From positions 142,755 to 206,754 of the forward strand of contig NZ_VSMB01000008.1 of assembly GCF_009805705.1 (NCBI RefSeq): a stretch of DNA of 64,000 bases. The letters are read 5' to 3'. Source of the stretch: Ruania rhizosphaerae. Its GTDB lineage: Bacteria > Actinomycetota > Actinomycetes > Actinomycetales > Beutenbergiaceae. This document shows positions 1-9,064 of the stretch, piece after piece. A program made the position numbers and the translations under genes. How positions within the stretch are numbered: the stretch's first letter is position 1; each line of letters begins with the position of its first letter. The notes beneath the pieces are model-generated. The model saw only the letters and a list, made by a program, of their open reading frames with translations. It had not been told where the DNA came from and did not search any database.

Positions 1-1169
1 GGACCGCCTTCCTCAAGGCGCACTACCCGGCCGAGTACATGGCCGCCTTGCTGACCTCCACGCGCGATGACAAGGACAAGTCCGCCCTGTACCTGGGCGA
101 GTGCCGGCGGATGCGGATCACGGTGCTGCCACCGGACGTGAACGATTCGGCCGCACAGTTCACCCCGGTCGGGGCGGACATCCGCTTCGGCCTCGCCGCA
201 GTACGCAACGTGGGGCAGAACGTGGTGGCCGCGATCGCCAAGGCGCGGGAAGAGAAAGGAGCGTTCACCTCCTTCACCGACTTCCTCGACAAGGTCCCGG
301 CGGTGGTGTGCAACAAACGCACCATCGAGTCCCTCATCAAGGCGGGGGCGTTCGATTCGCTCGGGCACACCCGCCGTTCGCTGCTGATGATCCACGAGCA
401 GGCGGTCGATGCCGTCATCGGAGTCAAGCGCAAGGAGGCCGAGGGGCAGTTCGATCTGTTCGCCGGGCTCGGTGGCGACGACGACGGCGATGGCTCCTCA
501 GGTTTCTCCGTGGAGGTACCGGACCTACCGGAGTGGGACAAGAAGCAGAAGCTCGCCTTCGAGCGGGAGATGCTCGGCCTGTACGTCTCCGACCACCCCC
601 TCTCGGGTATCGAGCACGTGCTCACCCAGGCGGCGGACGTCTCCCTCGCCACCCTCACCACCGATGAGACCAGGGCGGACGGGTCGACGGTCACGATCGC
701 CGGTCTCATCACCTCCCTCCAGCGGAAGATGTCCAAACAGGGCAACCCCTGGGCCGCCGTCACGATCGAGGACATGGAGGGCTCGGTCGAGGTGATGTTC
801 TTCGGTGAGACCTACCTGGCCTACTCCACGGCGCTCGCCCAGGATCAGGTGGTGGTGGTCAAGGGCCGGATCCGGCGCAGGGACGAGACCCTCTCGCTCC
901 AGGCGATGGAGGTGACGCTGCCGGACGTGACAGCGGGGGAGTCGGCCCCGGTCACGGTGCGGATCGCCGAGGCTCGATGCAGCGAACCCGTGCTCCTGCA
1001 GCTACGGGACGTGCTCTCCACCCACCCCGGGGTCACCGAGGTGCACGTGCGGCTCACATCGCCTGGCCGGGCGACGGTGATGCGACTCGAGGACGCGCTT
1101 CGCGTGGAACGCACCCCAGCGCTGTTCGGGGATCTGAAGGCGCTCCTGGGGCCGAACTGCCTGGTGTGA
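1..1169 (+). CDS. dnaE: DNA polymerase III subunit alpha, C-terminal part
   Basis: This is the 3' end of the replicative polymerase gene; the frame is open from base 3 and the start lies outside the window. The visible 388 residues begin with the typical TAFLKAHYPAEYMAALLTS stretch. A helix-hairpin-helix region follows (FGLAAVRNVGQNVV to AGAFDSLG), then an OB-fold nucleic-acid-binding domain (VTIAGLITSLQRKMSKQGNP to VVVVKGRIRRRDE). The catalytic PHP and palm domains are upstream of the window. It replicates DNA in the cytoplasm as part of the polymerase III holoenzyme. The gene is intact to its TGA and is followed by a convergent small gene three bases later. Confidence 0.95.
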   Translation, partial: TAFLKAHYPAEYMAALLTSTRDDKDKSALYLGECRRMRITVLPPDVNDSAAQFTPVGADIRFGLAAVRNVGQNVVAAIAKAREEKGAFTSFTDFLDKVPAVVCNKRTIESLIKAGAFDSLGHTRRSLLMIHEQAVDAVIGVKRKEAEGQFDLFAGLGGDDDGDGSSGFSVEVPDLPEWDKKQKLAFEREMLGLYVSDHPLSGIEHVLTQAADVSLATLTTDETRADGSTVTIAGLITSLQRKMSKQGNPWAAVTIEDMEGSVEVMFFGETYLAYSTALAQDQVVVVKGRIRRRDETLSLQAMEVTLPDVTAGESAPVTVRIAEARCSEPVLLQLRDVLSTHPGVTEVHVRLTSPGRATVMRLEDALRVERTPALFGDLKALLGPNCLV

Positions 1170-1172
1170 GCC

Positions 1173-1409
1173 TCAGGCTGTGATCTGCAGCCTCCGGACG
1201 CCGGTGGGAAGGTCGACCTCGATCTCGTCACCGGCCACGAGCTGACGGCCCCGGCGGGTCTCCACCTGCCCGTTGACCTGGACCGCGTCGTCGGCAAGCA
1301 GCAGCCGGGCCGACGCCCCGTCCTCCACCAGCCCGGCGAGCTTGAGCAGCTGGCCGAGGCGGATCATCTCGTCACTGATGGGCACAGGTTCAGCGGCTGG
1401 GCGACTCAT
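1173..1409 (-). CDS. S4-domain RNA-binding protein
   Basis: A 78-aa protein that is almost entirely an S4 RNA-binding fold: [20 protein letters not shown], then the signature [15 protein letters not shown], then AGDEIEV. Family members (YbcJ/YaaA-like) bind structured RNA or ribosomes; the target here is unknown. The frame is open further upstream, but the ATG at 1409 is chosen because a GATAAT hexamer lies exactly 6 nt before it, giving a leaderless mRNA as for many genes in this window. It is transcribed divergently from hisD and its 3' end abuts dnaE. Confidence 0.85.
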   Translation of the reverse strand: MSRPAAEPVPISDEMIRLGQLLKLAGLVEDGASARLLLADDAVQVNGQVETRRGRQLVAGDEIEVDLPTGVRRLQITA

Positions 1410-1415
1410 CGCACC

Positions 1416-1436
1416 ATTATCGCCCCGCCGTAGACT
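1416..1436. promoter_or_regulatory. Divergent leaderless promoters of the S4 gene and hisD
   Basis: On the minus strand GATAAT (1416-1421) sits 6 nt before the S4-gene ATG. On the plus strand TAGACT (1431-1436) sits 7 nt before the hisD ATG at 1444. Only 9 bp separate the two -10 boxes, so the two polymerases should compete for this DNA. The -35 regions would overlap the opposite gene's -10 or start. Confidence 0.6.
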
Positions 1437-1443
1437 CGGGCCC

Positions 1444-2838
1444 ATGCTGCGCACCATCGATCTGCGAGGACGGACCCTTACCCCGGCCGAACTCCGGGAG
1501 GCACTGCCGCGAGCCGAGGTCAATATCGACGTCGCCACCGAGCGGGTGCGTCCGATCCTGCACCGGGTGCGCCACGAGGGTGCCCAAGCTCTGGCCGACC
1601 TTGCCGAGACCTTCGACGGCGTCCGGCCGCCCAGTCTGCGCGTTCCCGCCGAGGCGCTCACCCAGGCGTTGCAGGCGCTGGACCCCACCGTGCGGTCCGC
1701 GCTCGAGGAGGCGATCCGGCGGGCCCGCCTGGGCCACGAGGCACAGGTGCCGAAGGAGGCGACGACGTCACTCGGGCCCGGCGCGCAGGTACGTCAGCGC
1801 TGGGTTCCGGTGCAGCGGGTCGGCCTGTACGTCCCGGGCGGCCTGGCAGCCCTCGTCTCGTCGGTGGTCATGAACGTCGTGCCCGCACAGGTGGCCGGCG
1901 TGGGCTCGCTCGCCGTGGCCAGCCCACCGCAGAAGGACAACGACGGATTGCCCGACGCCGCGATCCTCGCCGCATGCGCCCTGCTGGGCGTGGACGAGGT
2001 CTACGCCACCGGGGGAGCGCAGGCGATCGGTATGTTCGCCTACGGCGTGACCACCGAGATCAACGGGATCAACGGGATCAACGGTACGAACGGTACGGCG
2101 GGTACGGGCGGTACAGGCGGTTCGGTAGATCCGGCGAACAGTTGCCCGCCCGTGGACGTGGTCACCGGGCCGGGGAACATCTACGTTGCCGCGGCCAAGC
2201 GTGCGGTGCTCGGTGTCGTGGGGATCGACTCCGAGGCCGGCACCACGGAGATCGCGGTGCTGGCCGACGAGACCGCCGACCCGGCCTTTGTCGCCGCCGA
2301 CCTGATCTCCCAGGCCGAGCACGACCCCGCCGCGGGGTCGGTGCTGGTGACCGACTCGCCAGCGCTCGCCGAGGCCGTGGCCGCCCAGATCGGTCTCCAG
2401 GCCGACGAGGCCAAGCACGCACAGCGGATCCGGACCGCCCTGACCGGTGCCCAGTCCGGCATCGTGCTGGCAGACGACCTCGACCACGCCATCGAGGTGG
2501 TGGATGCCTACGCAGCCGAACACCTGGAGATCCAGACCGCCGATGCCGCGGCCGTCGCGGAGCGGATCCAGAACGCCGGCGCCATCTTCGTCGGCCCGCA
2601 CTCCCCGGTGCCGCTGGGGGATTACATCGCCGGTTCCAACCACGTCCTCCCCACCGGCGGGACCGCCCGGTACGCGAGTGGCCTGGGTGTGCAGGCCTAC
2701 CTGAAGTCGGTGCAGGTGATCTGCTACGACGCTCAGGGACTCGACGACGTCACCGATCACCTGGTGACCCTCGCCGAGTCGGAGGACCTGCCGGCACACG
2801 GGCGGGCCGCCACGCTCCGGCGCGAGCGCGGGCGCTGA
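1444..2838 (+). CDS. hisD: Histidinol dehydrogenase
   Basis: A 464-aa enzyme that makes the last two steps of histidine synthesis, L-histidinol to L-histidine, with NAD and zinc. The family core is present: [37 protein letters not shown], and the zinc-ligand region ISQAEHDP with Q290 and H293. The start ATG at 1444 is preceded by TAGACT with a 7-nt gap, so the mRNA is probably leaderless. The odd point is a low-complexity insertion ([21 protein letters not shown]) between the AIGMFAYG and GPGNIY motifs, coded by a 9-bp tandem repeat at 2059-2121. The reading frame stays open and the enzyme is likely functional. Confidence 0.96.
   Translation: MLRTIDLRGRTLTPAELREALPRAEVNIDVATERVRPILHRVRHEGAQALADLAETFDGVRPPSLRVPAEALTQALQALDPTVRSALEEAIRRARLGHEAQVPKEATTSLGPGAQVRQRWVPVQRVGLYVPGGLAALVSSVVMNVVPAQVAGVGSLAVASPPQKDNDGLPDAAILAACALLGVDEVYATGGAQAIGMFAYGVTTEINGINGINGTNGTAGTGGTGGSVDPANSCPPVDVVTGPGNIYVAAAKRAVLGVVGIDSEAGTTEIAVLADETADPAFVAADLISQAEHDPAAGSVLVTDSPALAEAVAAQIGLQADEAKHAQRIRTALTGAQSGIVLADDLDHAIEVVDAYAAEHLEIQTADAAAVAERIQNAGAIFVGPHSPVPLGDYIAGSNHVLPTGGTARYASGLGVQAYLKSVQVICYDAQGLDDVTDHLVTLAESEDLPAHGRAATLRRERGR
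2059..2121 (+). repeat. 9-bp tandem repeat inside hisD
   Basis: Seven 9-bp units grading from atcaacggg through acgaacggt to acaggcggt. They encode Ile/Thr-Asn/Ala/Gly-Gly triplets in a surface-loop position of HisD. The unit length is a multiple of three, so copy changes would not break the frame. Confidence 0.85.
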
Positions 2839-2880
2839 CCCAGGACTCCGGCCGGCCCTTCCCGGATCTGGGCTCAGACC

Positions 2881-2962
2881 GGATTCAGGGCCGATCTCAG
2901 GGCCGGTTTCAGGGCCGATCTCAGGGCCGGTTTCAGGGCCGGTTTCAGGGCCGGTTTCAGGG
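2881..2962. repeat. 12-bp tandem repeat between hisD and the PspC gene
   Basis: About 6.8 copies of a 12-bp unit, ggtttcagggcc alternating early on with gatctcagggcc. It occupies the hisD to PspC-gene gap and ends 33 bp before the PspC gene -10 box. There is no dyad symmetry that would make it an obvious terminator. Confidence 0.85.
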
Positions 2963-2995
2963 CGATCCCCGATGTGGGACCGGCCACGCCGGACC

Positions 2996-3001
2996 TAGCG
3001 T
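2996..3001 (+). promoter_or_regulatory. -10 box of the PspC gene (leaderless)
   Basis: TAGCGT, 7 nt before the ATG at 3009. No Shine-Dalgarno sequence fits this start, so transcription probably begins at the A of the ATG. Confidence 0.5.
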
Positions 3002-3008
3002 AGGTGGC

Positions 3009-3269
3009 ATGACTCGTTTCTTCGATGCGATCCGCAACTTCGGCTACCGACGGGGACCAGACCGCCTGGTCGGTGGGATCTGCGGCGGCCTCGCCGCCCA
3101 GGCCAATGTCAGCGTGGTCCTCGTGCGCGTGCTGATGTTGATCGCGTTCCTGCTGCCCGGCGTGGGCCTGCTCGCCTACCTGATCGCCTGGATCCTCACT
3201 CCATGGCAGAGCGGGAGCATCCCGCTCGAGCGGTTCCTGGACCGGCTCAGCGGCCGCGACAACACCTGA
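3009..3269 (+). CDS. PspC domain membrane protein
   Basis: An 86-aa protein with a PspC domain: FGYRRGPDRLVGGICGGLAA followed by VSVVLVRVLMLIAFLLPG and LLAYLIAWILTPW. This is one or two closely spaced membrane segments with a short charged tail. PspC-domain proteins sense or respond to envelope stress; in actinobacteria they occur alone or fused to histidine kinases, and the partner here is unknown. The same frame is open upstream through the 12-bp repeat into hisD, but ATG 3009 is supported by its -10 box and by the domain boundary. Confidence 0.88.
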   Translation: MTRFFDAIRNFGYRRGPDRLVGGICGGLAAQANVSVVLVRVLMLIAFLLPGVGLLAYLIAWILTPWQSGSIPLERFLDRLSGRDNT

Positions 3270-3440
3270 GCTGGTCGCGGGGACCGGTGGCCCGCGCCAT
3301 CCTGCGACCGCTGGGACCGGCGGCCGCAGGGACAGACAACCGCAGGCACCGATGACCGCACCATCAGAGCTGGCAGCACAGTCGGAGCACGGTCCAGTCC
3401 GCCACCCGGTCATCGGGGCGGAACAGGGCGCGGGCACGCC

Positions 3441-3446
3441 TAGACT
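3441..3446 (+). promoter_or_regulatory. -10 box of the hisC operon (leaderless)
   Basis: TAGACT, identical to the hisD -10, 7 nt before GTG 3454. It decides the hisC start over upstream in-frame ATG codons and gives the hisC-sseB operon its own promoter. Confidence 0.55.
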
Positions 3447-3453
3447 GGCGTGC

Positions 3454-4578
3454 GTGCCCGATTCTCCCGCCCCCGAGCTTCCACTGCGTCCCGACCTCGT
3501 CGGTGAGCAGCCCTACGGCGCACCTCAGCTCGACGTCCCGCATCTGCTCAATGTCAACGAGAATCCCTACGCCCCGCCGGCAGAGGTGATCGAGGACATC
3601 GCAGCCTCCGTCACGGCGGCCTCGGCCGGGCTGAACCGGTACCCCGATCGTGACTTCCGTGACCTGCGGGGCGAGCTGGCCGCGTACCTGGAGCGGGAGT
3701 CCGGCGCGACTGGCCTGACCGCCGACCACGTGTGGGCCGCGAACGGGTCCAACGAGGTCATGCTCCACCTGCTGCAGGCCTTCGGCGGCCCCGGCCGTGC
3801 CGTGATGTCGTTCGGACCGACCTACTCGATGTACCCCGAGTACGCGCGCGACAGCCTCACTCAGTGGGTGGAGGGCAGCCGCCGTCCGGACTACTCACTC
3901 GACCCCGACGCGACCATCGCGCACATCGAGCAGGTGCGCCCCGCCGTCGTGCTGCTGGCCAGCCCCAACAACCCGACAGGAACGGCCCTGCCGCTGGACG
4001 ACGTGCGTGCCATCGCTCGTGCGTGCGAGGGCACGGGGCCGGACGGTGCCGCGACGGTTCTCGTGGTCGACGAGGCCTATGCGGAGTTCCGCCGAGAGGG
4101 AACCCCCTCAGCACTGTCGGTGCTGGCCGACTTCCCGCACCTGGCGGTGGCCCGGACGATGTCCAAGGCCTTCGCCCTCGCCGGAGCACGTGTGGGCTAC
4201 CTTGCGGCGGCGCCACGGCTGGTGGACTGCCTGCGCATCGTGCGCCTGCCCTACCACCTCTCGGCTGTGACGCAGGCGGTTGCACGCGCTGCGCTGCGGC
4301 ACACCGATGCGCTGCAGGCGCAGGTGACGCAGCTGCGTGCCGAGCGAGACGCGTGCGTGACCTGGTTGCGAGACCAGGGTTTCACGGTGGCCGACACCGA
4401 TGCGAACTTCGTGCTGTTCGGCCCGTTCGAGGACCGTCACGCCGTGTGGCAGGGGCTGCTCGACCGGGGCGTGCTCATCCGGGAGACTGGACCGAAGCAG
4501 TACCTGCGTGTCTCGATCGGGACCGCTGACCAGATGGCCGCCTTCCGGGGCGCACTGAAGGAGGTGACCGGCCGATGA
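3454..4578 (+). CDS. hisC: Histidinol-phosphate aminotransferase
   Basis: A 374-aa fold-type I PLP enzyme that transaminates imidazole-acetol phosphate to L-histidinol phosphate with glutamate. Visible family marks are [11 protein letters not shown] at the N-terminus, [17 protein letters not shown] and the PLP-lysine motif [17 protein letters not shown]. The frame is open 34 codons upstream, but GTG 3454 follows a TAGACT box by 7 nt and begins right before the conserved region. The stop overlaps the hisB start (ATGA), so the two are translationally coupled. It heads a six-gene operon. Confidence 0.95.
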   Translation: MPDSPAPELPLRPDLVGEQPYGAPQLDVPHLLNVNENPYAPPAEVIEDIAASVTAASAGLNRYPDRDFRDLRGELAAYLERESGATGLTADHVWAANGSNEVMLHLLQAFGGPGRAVMSFGPTYSMYPEYARDSLTQWVEGSRRPDYSLDPDATIAHIEQVRPAVVLLASPNNPTGTALPLDDVRAIARACEGTGPDGAATVLVVDEAYAEFRREGTPSALSVLADFPHLAVARTMSKAFALAGARVGYLAAAPRLVDCLRIVRLPYHLSAVTQAVARAALRHTDALQAQVTQLRAERDACVTWLRDQGFTVADTDANFVLFGPFEDRHAVWQGLLDRGVLIRETGPKQYLRVSIGTADQMAAFRGALKEVTGR

Positions 4579-5195
4579 GCCAGTCCGAGGAGCAGACGAG
4601 GCGGGTGGCGCGGATCGAGCGCACCACCTCCGAGTCGAGCGTGATGGTGGAGCTGGACCTGGACGGCACCGGTGCCGTGGATGTGGCCACAACCGTCCCC
4701 TTCTACGACCACATGCTGACTGCGCTCGGCAAGCACTCCCTCATCGACCTGACCGTGCGCGCCAGCGGTGACACCGACATCGATGTCCACCACACCGTGG
4801 AGGACACAGCGATCTGCCTGGGGCAGGCGCTGCGACAGGCCCTCGGAGACAAGTCCCGGATCGCACGCTTCGGTGACGCGCTCGTGCCCCTGGACGAGGC
4901 GCTCGCGCAGGCAGTGGTCGACGTCTCCGGGCGCCCGTTCCTGGTGCACTCCGGTGAGCCTGCCGGGCAGGAATACCACCTCATCGGCGGTCACTTCACC
5001 GGTTCGCTGACCCGGCACGTGCTGGAGGCGATCGCCTTCCACGCCGGCATCTGCCTGCACGTGCGAGTGCTGGCAGGTCGCGACCCGCATCACATCGTCG
5101 AGGCGCAGTTCAAGGCGCTGGCGCGGGCGCTGCGGGCCGCCGTGGCACCCGACGCCCGCGTCTCGGGGGTGCCCTCGACCAAGGGACTGCTGTGA
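4575..5195 (+). CDS. hisB: Imidazoleglycerol-phosphate dehydratase
   Basis: A 206-aa monofunctional HisB, the usual actinobacterial form without the phosphatase domain. It dehydrates imidazole-glycerol phosphate to imidazole-acetol phosphate, the substrate of HisC. Family motifs: [32 protein letters not shown], the metal-binding [17 protein letters not shown] and a second [18 protein letters not shown] block, ending in PSTKGLL. It overlaps hisC by four bases and its stop overlaps the GTG of the next gene. Confidence 0.96.
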   Translation: MSQSEEQTRRVARIERTTSESSVMVELDLDGTGAVDVATTVPFYDHMLTALGKHSLIDLTVRASGDTDIDVHHTVEDTAICLGQALRQALGDKSRIARFGDALVPLDEALAQAVVDVSGRPFLVHSGEPAGQEYHLIGGHFTGSLTRHVLEAIAFHAGICLHVRVLAGRDPHHIVEAQFKALARALRAAVAPDARVSGVPSTKGLL

Positions 5196-5992
5196 CCGGG
5201 CGGGAGGAGACTCCGCCTCCCGGGGAGCCGGAGTTCGACGCGGACGCCTTCGAGGCCGCCTTCGCGCAGGAGTTCGGTGAGGCTGTCGAGCCTGAGCGTG
5301 TAGTGCACGACCGTGCCGTGGACGACGCGGATGCGGATGAGGTCGCCGGCAGCAGTGACAATCAGGCCGACGGAGCCGACGGAGCCGACGGAGCCGACGG
5401 AGCCGACGGAGCCGACGGAGCCGATCGAGCCCACGAGGCCGGTGCGGCGAATCCGGACGCCGGGCCCCGTCGTACCGGGTCCGATGCTGCCGACGAGCCT
5501 GCGCGCCGCCGGGTGGTCGCCGTTGTACTGACGCCGATTGCGTCCGCGCCGGCGCTCGCGGGGCTGTGCGCGATGGCGAAGATCGACGCCGACATCGTGC
5601 CCACTCGCCGGGGTGCGCTCGCGGCCCGGGTGATCGAGACCAGCGCCGACGACCCGAGTGAACTGCTCGGCGGCCCGCCCGCCGAGGCGGATGAGCTGGC
5701 GGTCACGCTCTCACGCACCTCCAAGGCCGGGGTGGTGTTACTGACCGCGCGTCTCGGGACCGGCGACGAGGGTCTGACCGGCACGATCACGGGCCGCCAG
5801 TACACCGCAGGAGAGGCCGGTGAGGAAGTCGCCGCCGGACTAATGCTCGCTCACGCCGACGATGTCGTCGAGCAGATCCTGCTCGGCATGCTCGCGCCGG
5901 CCGATGCACCGGGCCGGCTCGCACCGAAGGAGCTGAGCCGTTGGCAGGCAGCGCGGCTGCTCTCGAAGGCGACCAAGAGGAAGCGTCCATGA
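5192..5992 (+). CDS. Unknown protein within the his operon
   Basis: I do not recognise a characterised family. The 266-aa product has an acidic N-terminal third (about residues 1-60), a linker of about seven Gly-Ala-Asp repeats (about residues 58-78), then a compact globular region ([20 protein letters not shown] through [20 protein letters not shown]) and a lysine/arginine-rich tail KATKRKRP. No signal peptide or membrane segment is visible, so it should be cytoplasmic. The GTG start overlaps hisB and the stop overlaps hisH, so it is made in step with the His enzymes. A link to HisH/PriA regulation or assembly is only an inference from position. Confidence 0.85.
   Translation: MTGREETPPPGEPEFDADAFEAAFAQEFGEAVEPERVVHDRAVDDADADEVAGSSDNQADGADGADGADGADGADGADRAHEAGAANPDAGPRRTGSDAADEPARRRVVAVVLTPIASAPALAGLCAMAKIDADIVPTRRGALAARVIETSADDPSELLGGPPAEADELAVTLSRTSKAGVVLLTARLGTGDEGLTGTITGRQYTAGEAGEEVAAGLMLAHADDVVEQILLGMLAPADAPGRLAPKELSRWQAARLLSKATKRKRP
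5363..5425 (+). repeat. 9-bp tandem repeat, Gly-Ala-Asp linker
   Basis: Six near-perfect copies of ggagccgac at 5372-5425, preceded by one degenerate copy, caggccgac. They encode a GAD-repeat linker in the unknown his-operon protein. Confidence 0.9.
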
Positions 5993-6603
5993 GTACCCAC
6001 CGCGTCGTCGTCCTCGACTATGGATCGGGCAACGTCCGCTCCGCTGTCCGCGCTCTCGAACGCGTCGGCGCAGCGGTCGAGCTCACCGCCGATCCGGAGG
6101 CAGCCCTCGCGGCAGATGGGCTCGTCGTGCCCGGAGTTGGGGCGTTCGCCTCCGTGATGGAGGGGTTGCGCAGCGTCGGCGCCCCGCGACTGATCGACCT
6201 CCGGCTCGCCGGCGGCCGGCCGGTGCTCGGGATCTGCGTCGGCCTGCAGGTGATGTTCACCCGCGGCGAGGAGCACGGTGCACCGGCCGAAGGGCTCGAC
6301 CAGTGGGAAGGCGTCGTCGAACGGCTGGACGCCCCCGTGGTGCCGCACATGGGCTGGTCTACCGTCGAACCCCCCGAGAACAGTGCGCTCTTCGCGGGAA
6401 TCGAGCGTGAACGCTTCTACTTCGTCCACTCCTACGCAGCCCGCAGCGCGCCTGACTTCGTCGACGTCACCTGGTCCCAGCACGGACCGACGCGATTCGT
6501 CGCCGCCGCCGAGAACGGCCCGCTGCGCGCGACCCAGTTCCACCCGGAGAAGTCCGGGGACGCCGGAGCCGAGCTGCTGCGCAACTGGCTGGGCACTCTC
6601 TGA
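5989..6603 (+). CDS. hisH: Imidazole glycerol phosphate synthase, glutaminase subunit
   Basis: A 204-aa class I glutamine amidotransferase that supplies ammonia to His[19 protein letters not shown] is the typical start; the nucleophile is C83 in [10 protein letters not shown], and the catalytic His-Glu pair lies in QFHPEKS near the C-terminus. ATG 5989 overlaps the stop of the preceding gene (ATGA), which decides the start over an ATG 16 codons upstream. Its partner HisF is not encoded in this window, which is unusual because hisF often follows priA. Confidence 0.95.
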   Translation: MSTHRVVVLDYGSGNVRSAVRALERVGAAVELTADPEAALAADGLVVPGVGAFASVMEGLRSVGAPRLIDLRLAGGRPVLGICVGLQVMFTRGEEHGAPAEGLDQWEGVVERLDAPVVPHMGWSTVEPPENSALFAGIERERFYFVHSYAARSAPDFVDVTWSQHGPTRFVAAAENGPLRATQFHPEKSGDAGAELLRNWLGTL

Positions 6604-6644
6604 CTCCCGCTCCATTACCGACCGCCCCAGAAAGGTCCTCTCAC

Positions 6645-7376
6645 GTGAGCACCCGTTTGCAGCTGCTTCCCGCCGTCGACGTCGCCGACGGTCAGGCCGT
6701 CCGCCTGGTCCAGGGTGAGGCCGGGTCCGAGACCCACTACGGCGCCCCGATGGACGCCGCGATGGCGTGGCAGTCCGACGGCGCGGAGTGGATCCACCTG
6801 GTCGACCTGGACGCGGCATTCGGGCGCGGGTCCAATGCCGAGCTGCTGGCCGAGGTGGTCGGAGCGCTGGATGTGGACGTCGAGCTCTCCGGCGGCATCC
6901 GTGACGATGACTCGCTCGAACGCGCGCTGGCGACCGGGTGCCGCCGCGTGAACCTCGGGACCGCGGCGCTGGAGAACCCGGAGTGGACGGCACGCGCGAT
7001 CGCCACGCACGGCGACCGGATCGCCGTGGGCCTGGACGTGCGCGGTTCGACGCTGGCCGCACGTGGCTGGACCCGTGACGGCGGTGACCTGTGGGAGGTG
7101 CTCGCGCGCCTGGATGCCGATGGCTGCTCGCGCTATGTGGTCACCGACGTGACCAAGGACGGCACCCTCAAGGGCCCGAACCTCGACCTGCTACGGCAGG
7201 TCTGCGAGACCACCGACGCCCCCGTGGTCGCTTCCGGCGGTGTGTCGAGTCTCGCTGACCTGGAGGCACTGCGCACACTCGCCGACGCCGGAGTCGAAGG
7301 AGCGATCGTGGGCAAGGCGCTCTACGCGGGAGCCTTCACCCTCCCGCAGGCGCTGGACGTGGCCGGGAGGCCGTGA
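6645..7376 (+). CDS. priA: Bifunctional HisA/TrpF isomerase PriA
   Basis: A 243-aa (beta/alpha)8-barrel. It opens the ProFAR ring in histidine synthesis and, in actinobacteria, usually also isomerises phosphoribosyl anthranilate for tryptophan. Catalytic positions match PriA: D12 and R20 in [18 protein letters not shown] and D168 in [15 protein letters not shown]. Phosphate-binding loops are LSGGIRDD and VASGGVSSL. The start is GTG 6645, preceded by GAAAGG. The dual function is inferred from family and lineage; trpF would need to be absent elsewhere to support it. Confidence 0.93.
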   Translation: MSTRLQLLPAVDVADGQAVRLVQGEAGSETHYGAPMDAAMAWQSDGAEWIHLVDLDAAFGRGSNAELLAEVVGALDVDVELSGGIRDDDSLERALATGCRRVNLGTAALENPEWTARAIATHGDRIAVGLDVRGSTLAARGWTRDGGDLWEVLARLDADGCSRYVVTDVTKDGTLKGPNLDLLRQVCETTDAPVVASGGVSSLADLEALRTLADAGVEGAIVGKALYAGAFTLPQALDVAGRP

Positions 7377-8122
7377 TCGACTCCCACGCCTGCGACGGCG
7401 CATCGGCGCCGGGCCCACCCGGGCGGGCGTTGCCACCCACGTCGCCCCACGCCGGCGATGACGGCACCGCCCCCGGAGCACTGGCGGCAGCGCTGGTCGT
7501 CGGCGCGGACCGCCGCCTGCCGGCCGTGGTCGCGGCCCTGGCTGAGGTCCGGGTGCTGGTGCCCGTGGTCGCCCAGGTGGAGGAGATGGCCGAACCCGGT
7601 GCCGACGGGATCGCGGGGGAGAAGTCGGCCTCGGCCGCGATGGTGACCGTGGCCGCTCCCGACGGACGCTCGGCCATCCCGGTGTTCTCCAGCATGGCCA
7701 CGCTGCAGCGGTGGCGTCAGGACGCCCGACCGATCCCGGTGGAAGCACCACGGGCGGCTCTCGCGGCGGCCTCCGATGCCGACGGGCTGCTGGTGCTGGA
7801 CCCGGGTGGACCGGATACGGTGCTGATTCCGCGGCCGGCGGTGTGGGCGCTGGCGCAACAGCGACCATGGACCCCGGCGAGCGAAGACCCTGAGGTGAGG
7901 GCCGCCGTCGAGAGGGCCGTGGGGGCCCTCCCTGAGGTGGCCGCGGTACGGGTCGAGCCCGGACGTCAGGCCGAGATCCGGGTGGTGCTGGGACTGCCCG
8001 CCGGGCTTGACCGGGGGCAGGTGGACCGGATTGTGGCGGCTGCCGGGCAGGTGCTCGCCGCGGACGAGACGGCCGCCGACCGGGTGGACTCCTTCGAACT
8101 GCAGGTCCGGGCATATCCGTGA
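7373..8122 (+). CDS. SseB family protein
   Basis: A 249-aa protein resembling the SseB N-terminal domain family. The match lies in [40 protein letters not shown] spacing ([20 protein letters not shown]) and [25 protein letters not shown] second, SseB-like C-terminal part follows ([20 protein letters not shown]). It is commonly found next to priA and infC in Micrococcales, but its job is unknown. GTG 7373 overlaps the priA stop, so it is the last gene of the hisC operon. There is no signal peptide. Confidence 0.85.
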   Translation: MIDSHACDGASAPGPPGRALPPTSPHAGDDGTAPGALAAALVVGADRRLPAVVAALAEVRVLVPVVAQVEEMAEPGADGIAGEKSASAAMVTVAAPDGRSAIPVFSSMATLQRWRQDARPIPVEAPRAALAAASDADGLLVLDPGGPDTVLIPRPAVWALAQQRPWTPASEDPEVRAAVERAVGALPEVAAVRVEPGRQAEIRVVLGLPAGLDRGQVDRIVAAAGQVLAADETAADRVDSFELQVRAYP

Positions 8123-8169
8123 GCGAGATCGCAGTCCATGGCACTTCCGGTAGATGCGGGGGTGCGTGC

Positions 8170-8175
8170 TATCCT
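8170..8175 (+). promoter_or_regulatory. Probable infC operon promoter (-10)
   Basis: TATCCT, 265 nt upstream of the infC start, with a weak -35 (TTCCGG, 8145-8150, 19-bp spacer). It would give a leader of about 260 nt that includes the attenuator-like hairpins at 8316-8394. Confidence 0.4.
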
Positions 8176-8315
8176 GAATGCTGACCGATCGGTCTGGCGT
8201 GTTTCACCTGGATGTGTAGGTGTGACAAGGCAGATCGATGTGCAAGCGGAGACACTCCCACCCTTGCTCGACCGGACTGGCTGACGCCGGGACGACAGAG
8301 CCCGGGTTTCAGGTC

Positions 8316-8394
8316 GAGGAACGTGGTTCCTCCGTCGTACCCCTGGTATGGCGCCACCTGTAGCCTCCGTGCGCACGTCGCCCGGAGGCTTTTT
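8316..8394 (+). terminator. Attenuator-like leader structure before infC
   Basis: Two hairpins: GAGGAAC-GTG-GTTCCTC (8316-8332), then AGCCTCCG (8362-8369) pairing with CGGAGGCT (8383-8390) and followed by five Ts (8390-8394). This is a good intrinsic terminator lying inside the leader, 45 nt before infC. The CCTCCG at 8329-8334 could pair with the same CGGAGG (8383-8388), giving a competing fold. This fits transcription attenuation of infC-rpmI-rplT, as known in principle for L20-controlled leaders of Firmicutes. The ligand here is unknown. Confidence 0.55.
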
Positions 8395-8439
8395 CATGGC
8401 GACGGTGAACTGACGTCCATCTCAGGTGAGGAGCACCAC

Positions 8440-9036
8440 ATCAGCGAGCCCCGTATCAACGATCGGATCCGCGTATCCGAGGTGCGTCTGGTCGGACCGG
8501 GCGGCGAGCAGGTCGGCGTCGTGCGGGTTGAAGACGCGCTCCGGCTGGCGCAGGAGGCCGATCTCGACCTCGTCGAGGTCGCCCCGAACGCCCGTCCGCC
8601 TGTGTGCAAGCTCATGGACTACGGCAAGTACAAGTACGAAGCCGACATGAAGGCACGCGACGCGCGACGCAATCAGGCCAATACGGTCCTCAAGGAGATC
8701 CGGTTCCGGCTGAAGATCGACCCGCACGACTACGGCACCAAGAAGGGCCATGTCGAGCGGTTCCTCGCCGGAGGCGACAAGGTCAAGGTCATGATCATGT
8801 TCCGCGGACGGGAGCAGTCCCGCCCGGAGATGGGCATGCGCTTGCTGGAACGCCTTGCCGAGGATGTCGCCGAGCTGGGCCACGTGGAGAGCGTGCCACG
8901 CCAGGACGGGCGCAACATGACCATGGTGCTCGGTCCGAACAAGAAGAAATCCGAGGCCCGCAACGAACAGCGTCGCCGCTCCCGTCAGGCGTCCGAAGAC
9001 GCCGGGGATACCGGGGACGCTGCTACCGCTGGCTGA
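8440..9036 (+). CDS. infC: Translation initiation factor IF-3 (ATC start)
   Basis: IF-3 binds the 30S subunit and proofreads initiator tRNA and start codon. The 198-aa product has the standard IF3-N domain ([19 protein letters not shown] to [12 protein letters not shown]) and IF3-C domain ([21 protein letters not shown] to the end), plus an Arg/Ala-rich tail. There is no in-frame ATG, GTG or TTG between the attenuator and the conserved start. A strong GGTGAGGAG lies 6 nt before an ATC codon at 8440 that begins the conserved MSEPRIN-like sequence, so ATC is the likely start. A rare start codon is a known autoregulation device for infC (AUU in E. coli). Confidence 0.9.
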   Translation: MSEPRINDRIRVSEVRLVGPGGEQVGVVRVEDALRLAQEADLDLVEVAPNARPPVCKLMDYGKYKYEADMKARDARRNQANTVLKEIRFRLKIDPHDYGTKKGHVERFLAGGDKVKVMIMFRGREQSRPEMGMRLLERLAEDVAELGHVESVPRQDGRNMTMVLGPNKKKSEARNEQRRRSRQASEDAGDTGDAATAG

Positions 9037-9064
9037 GCGCAGCCCAACCGAAGAAGAGAGAACG

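Noticed and set aside
2881..2962. 12-bp repeat considered as terminator or CRISPR-like
   Set aside because: No spacers and no dyad symmetry forming a stable stem.
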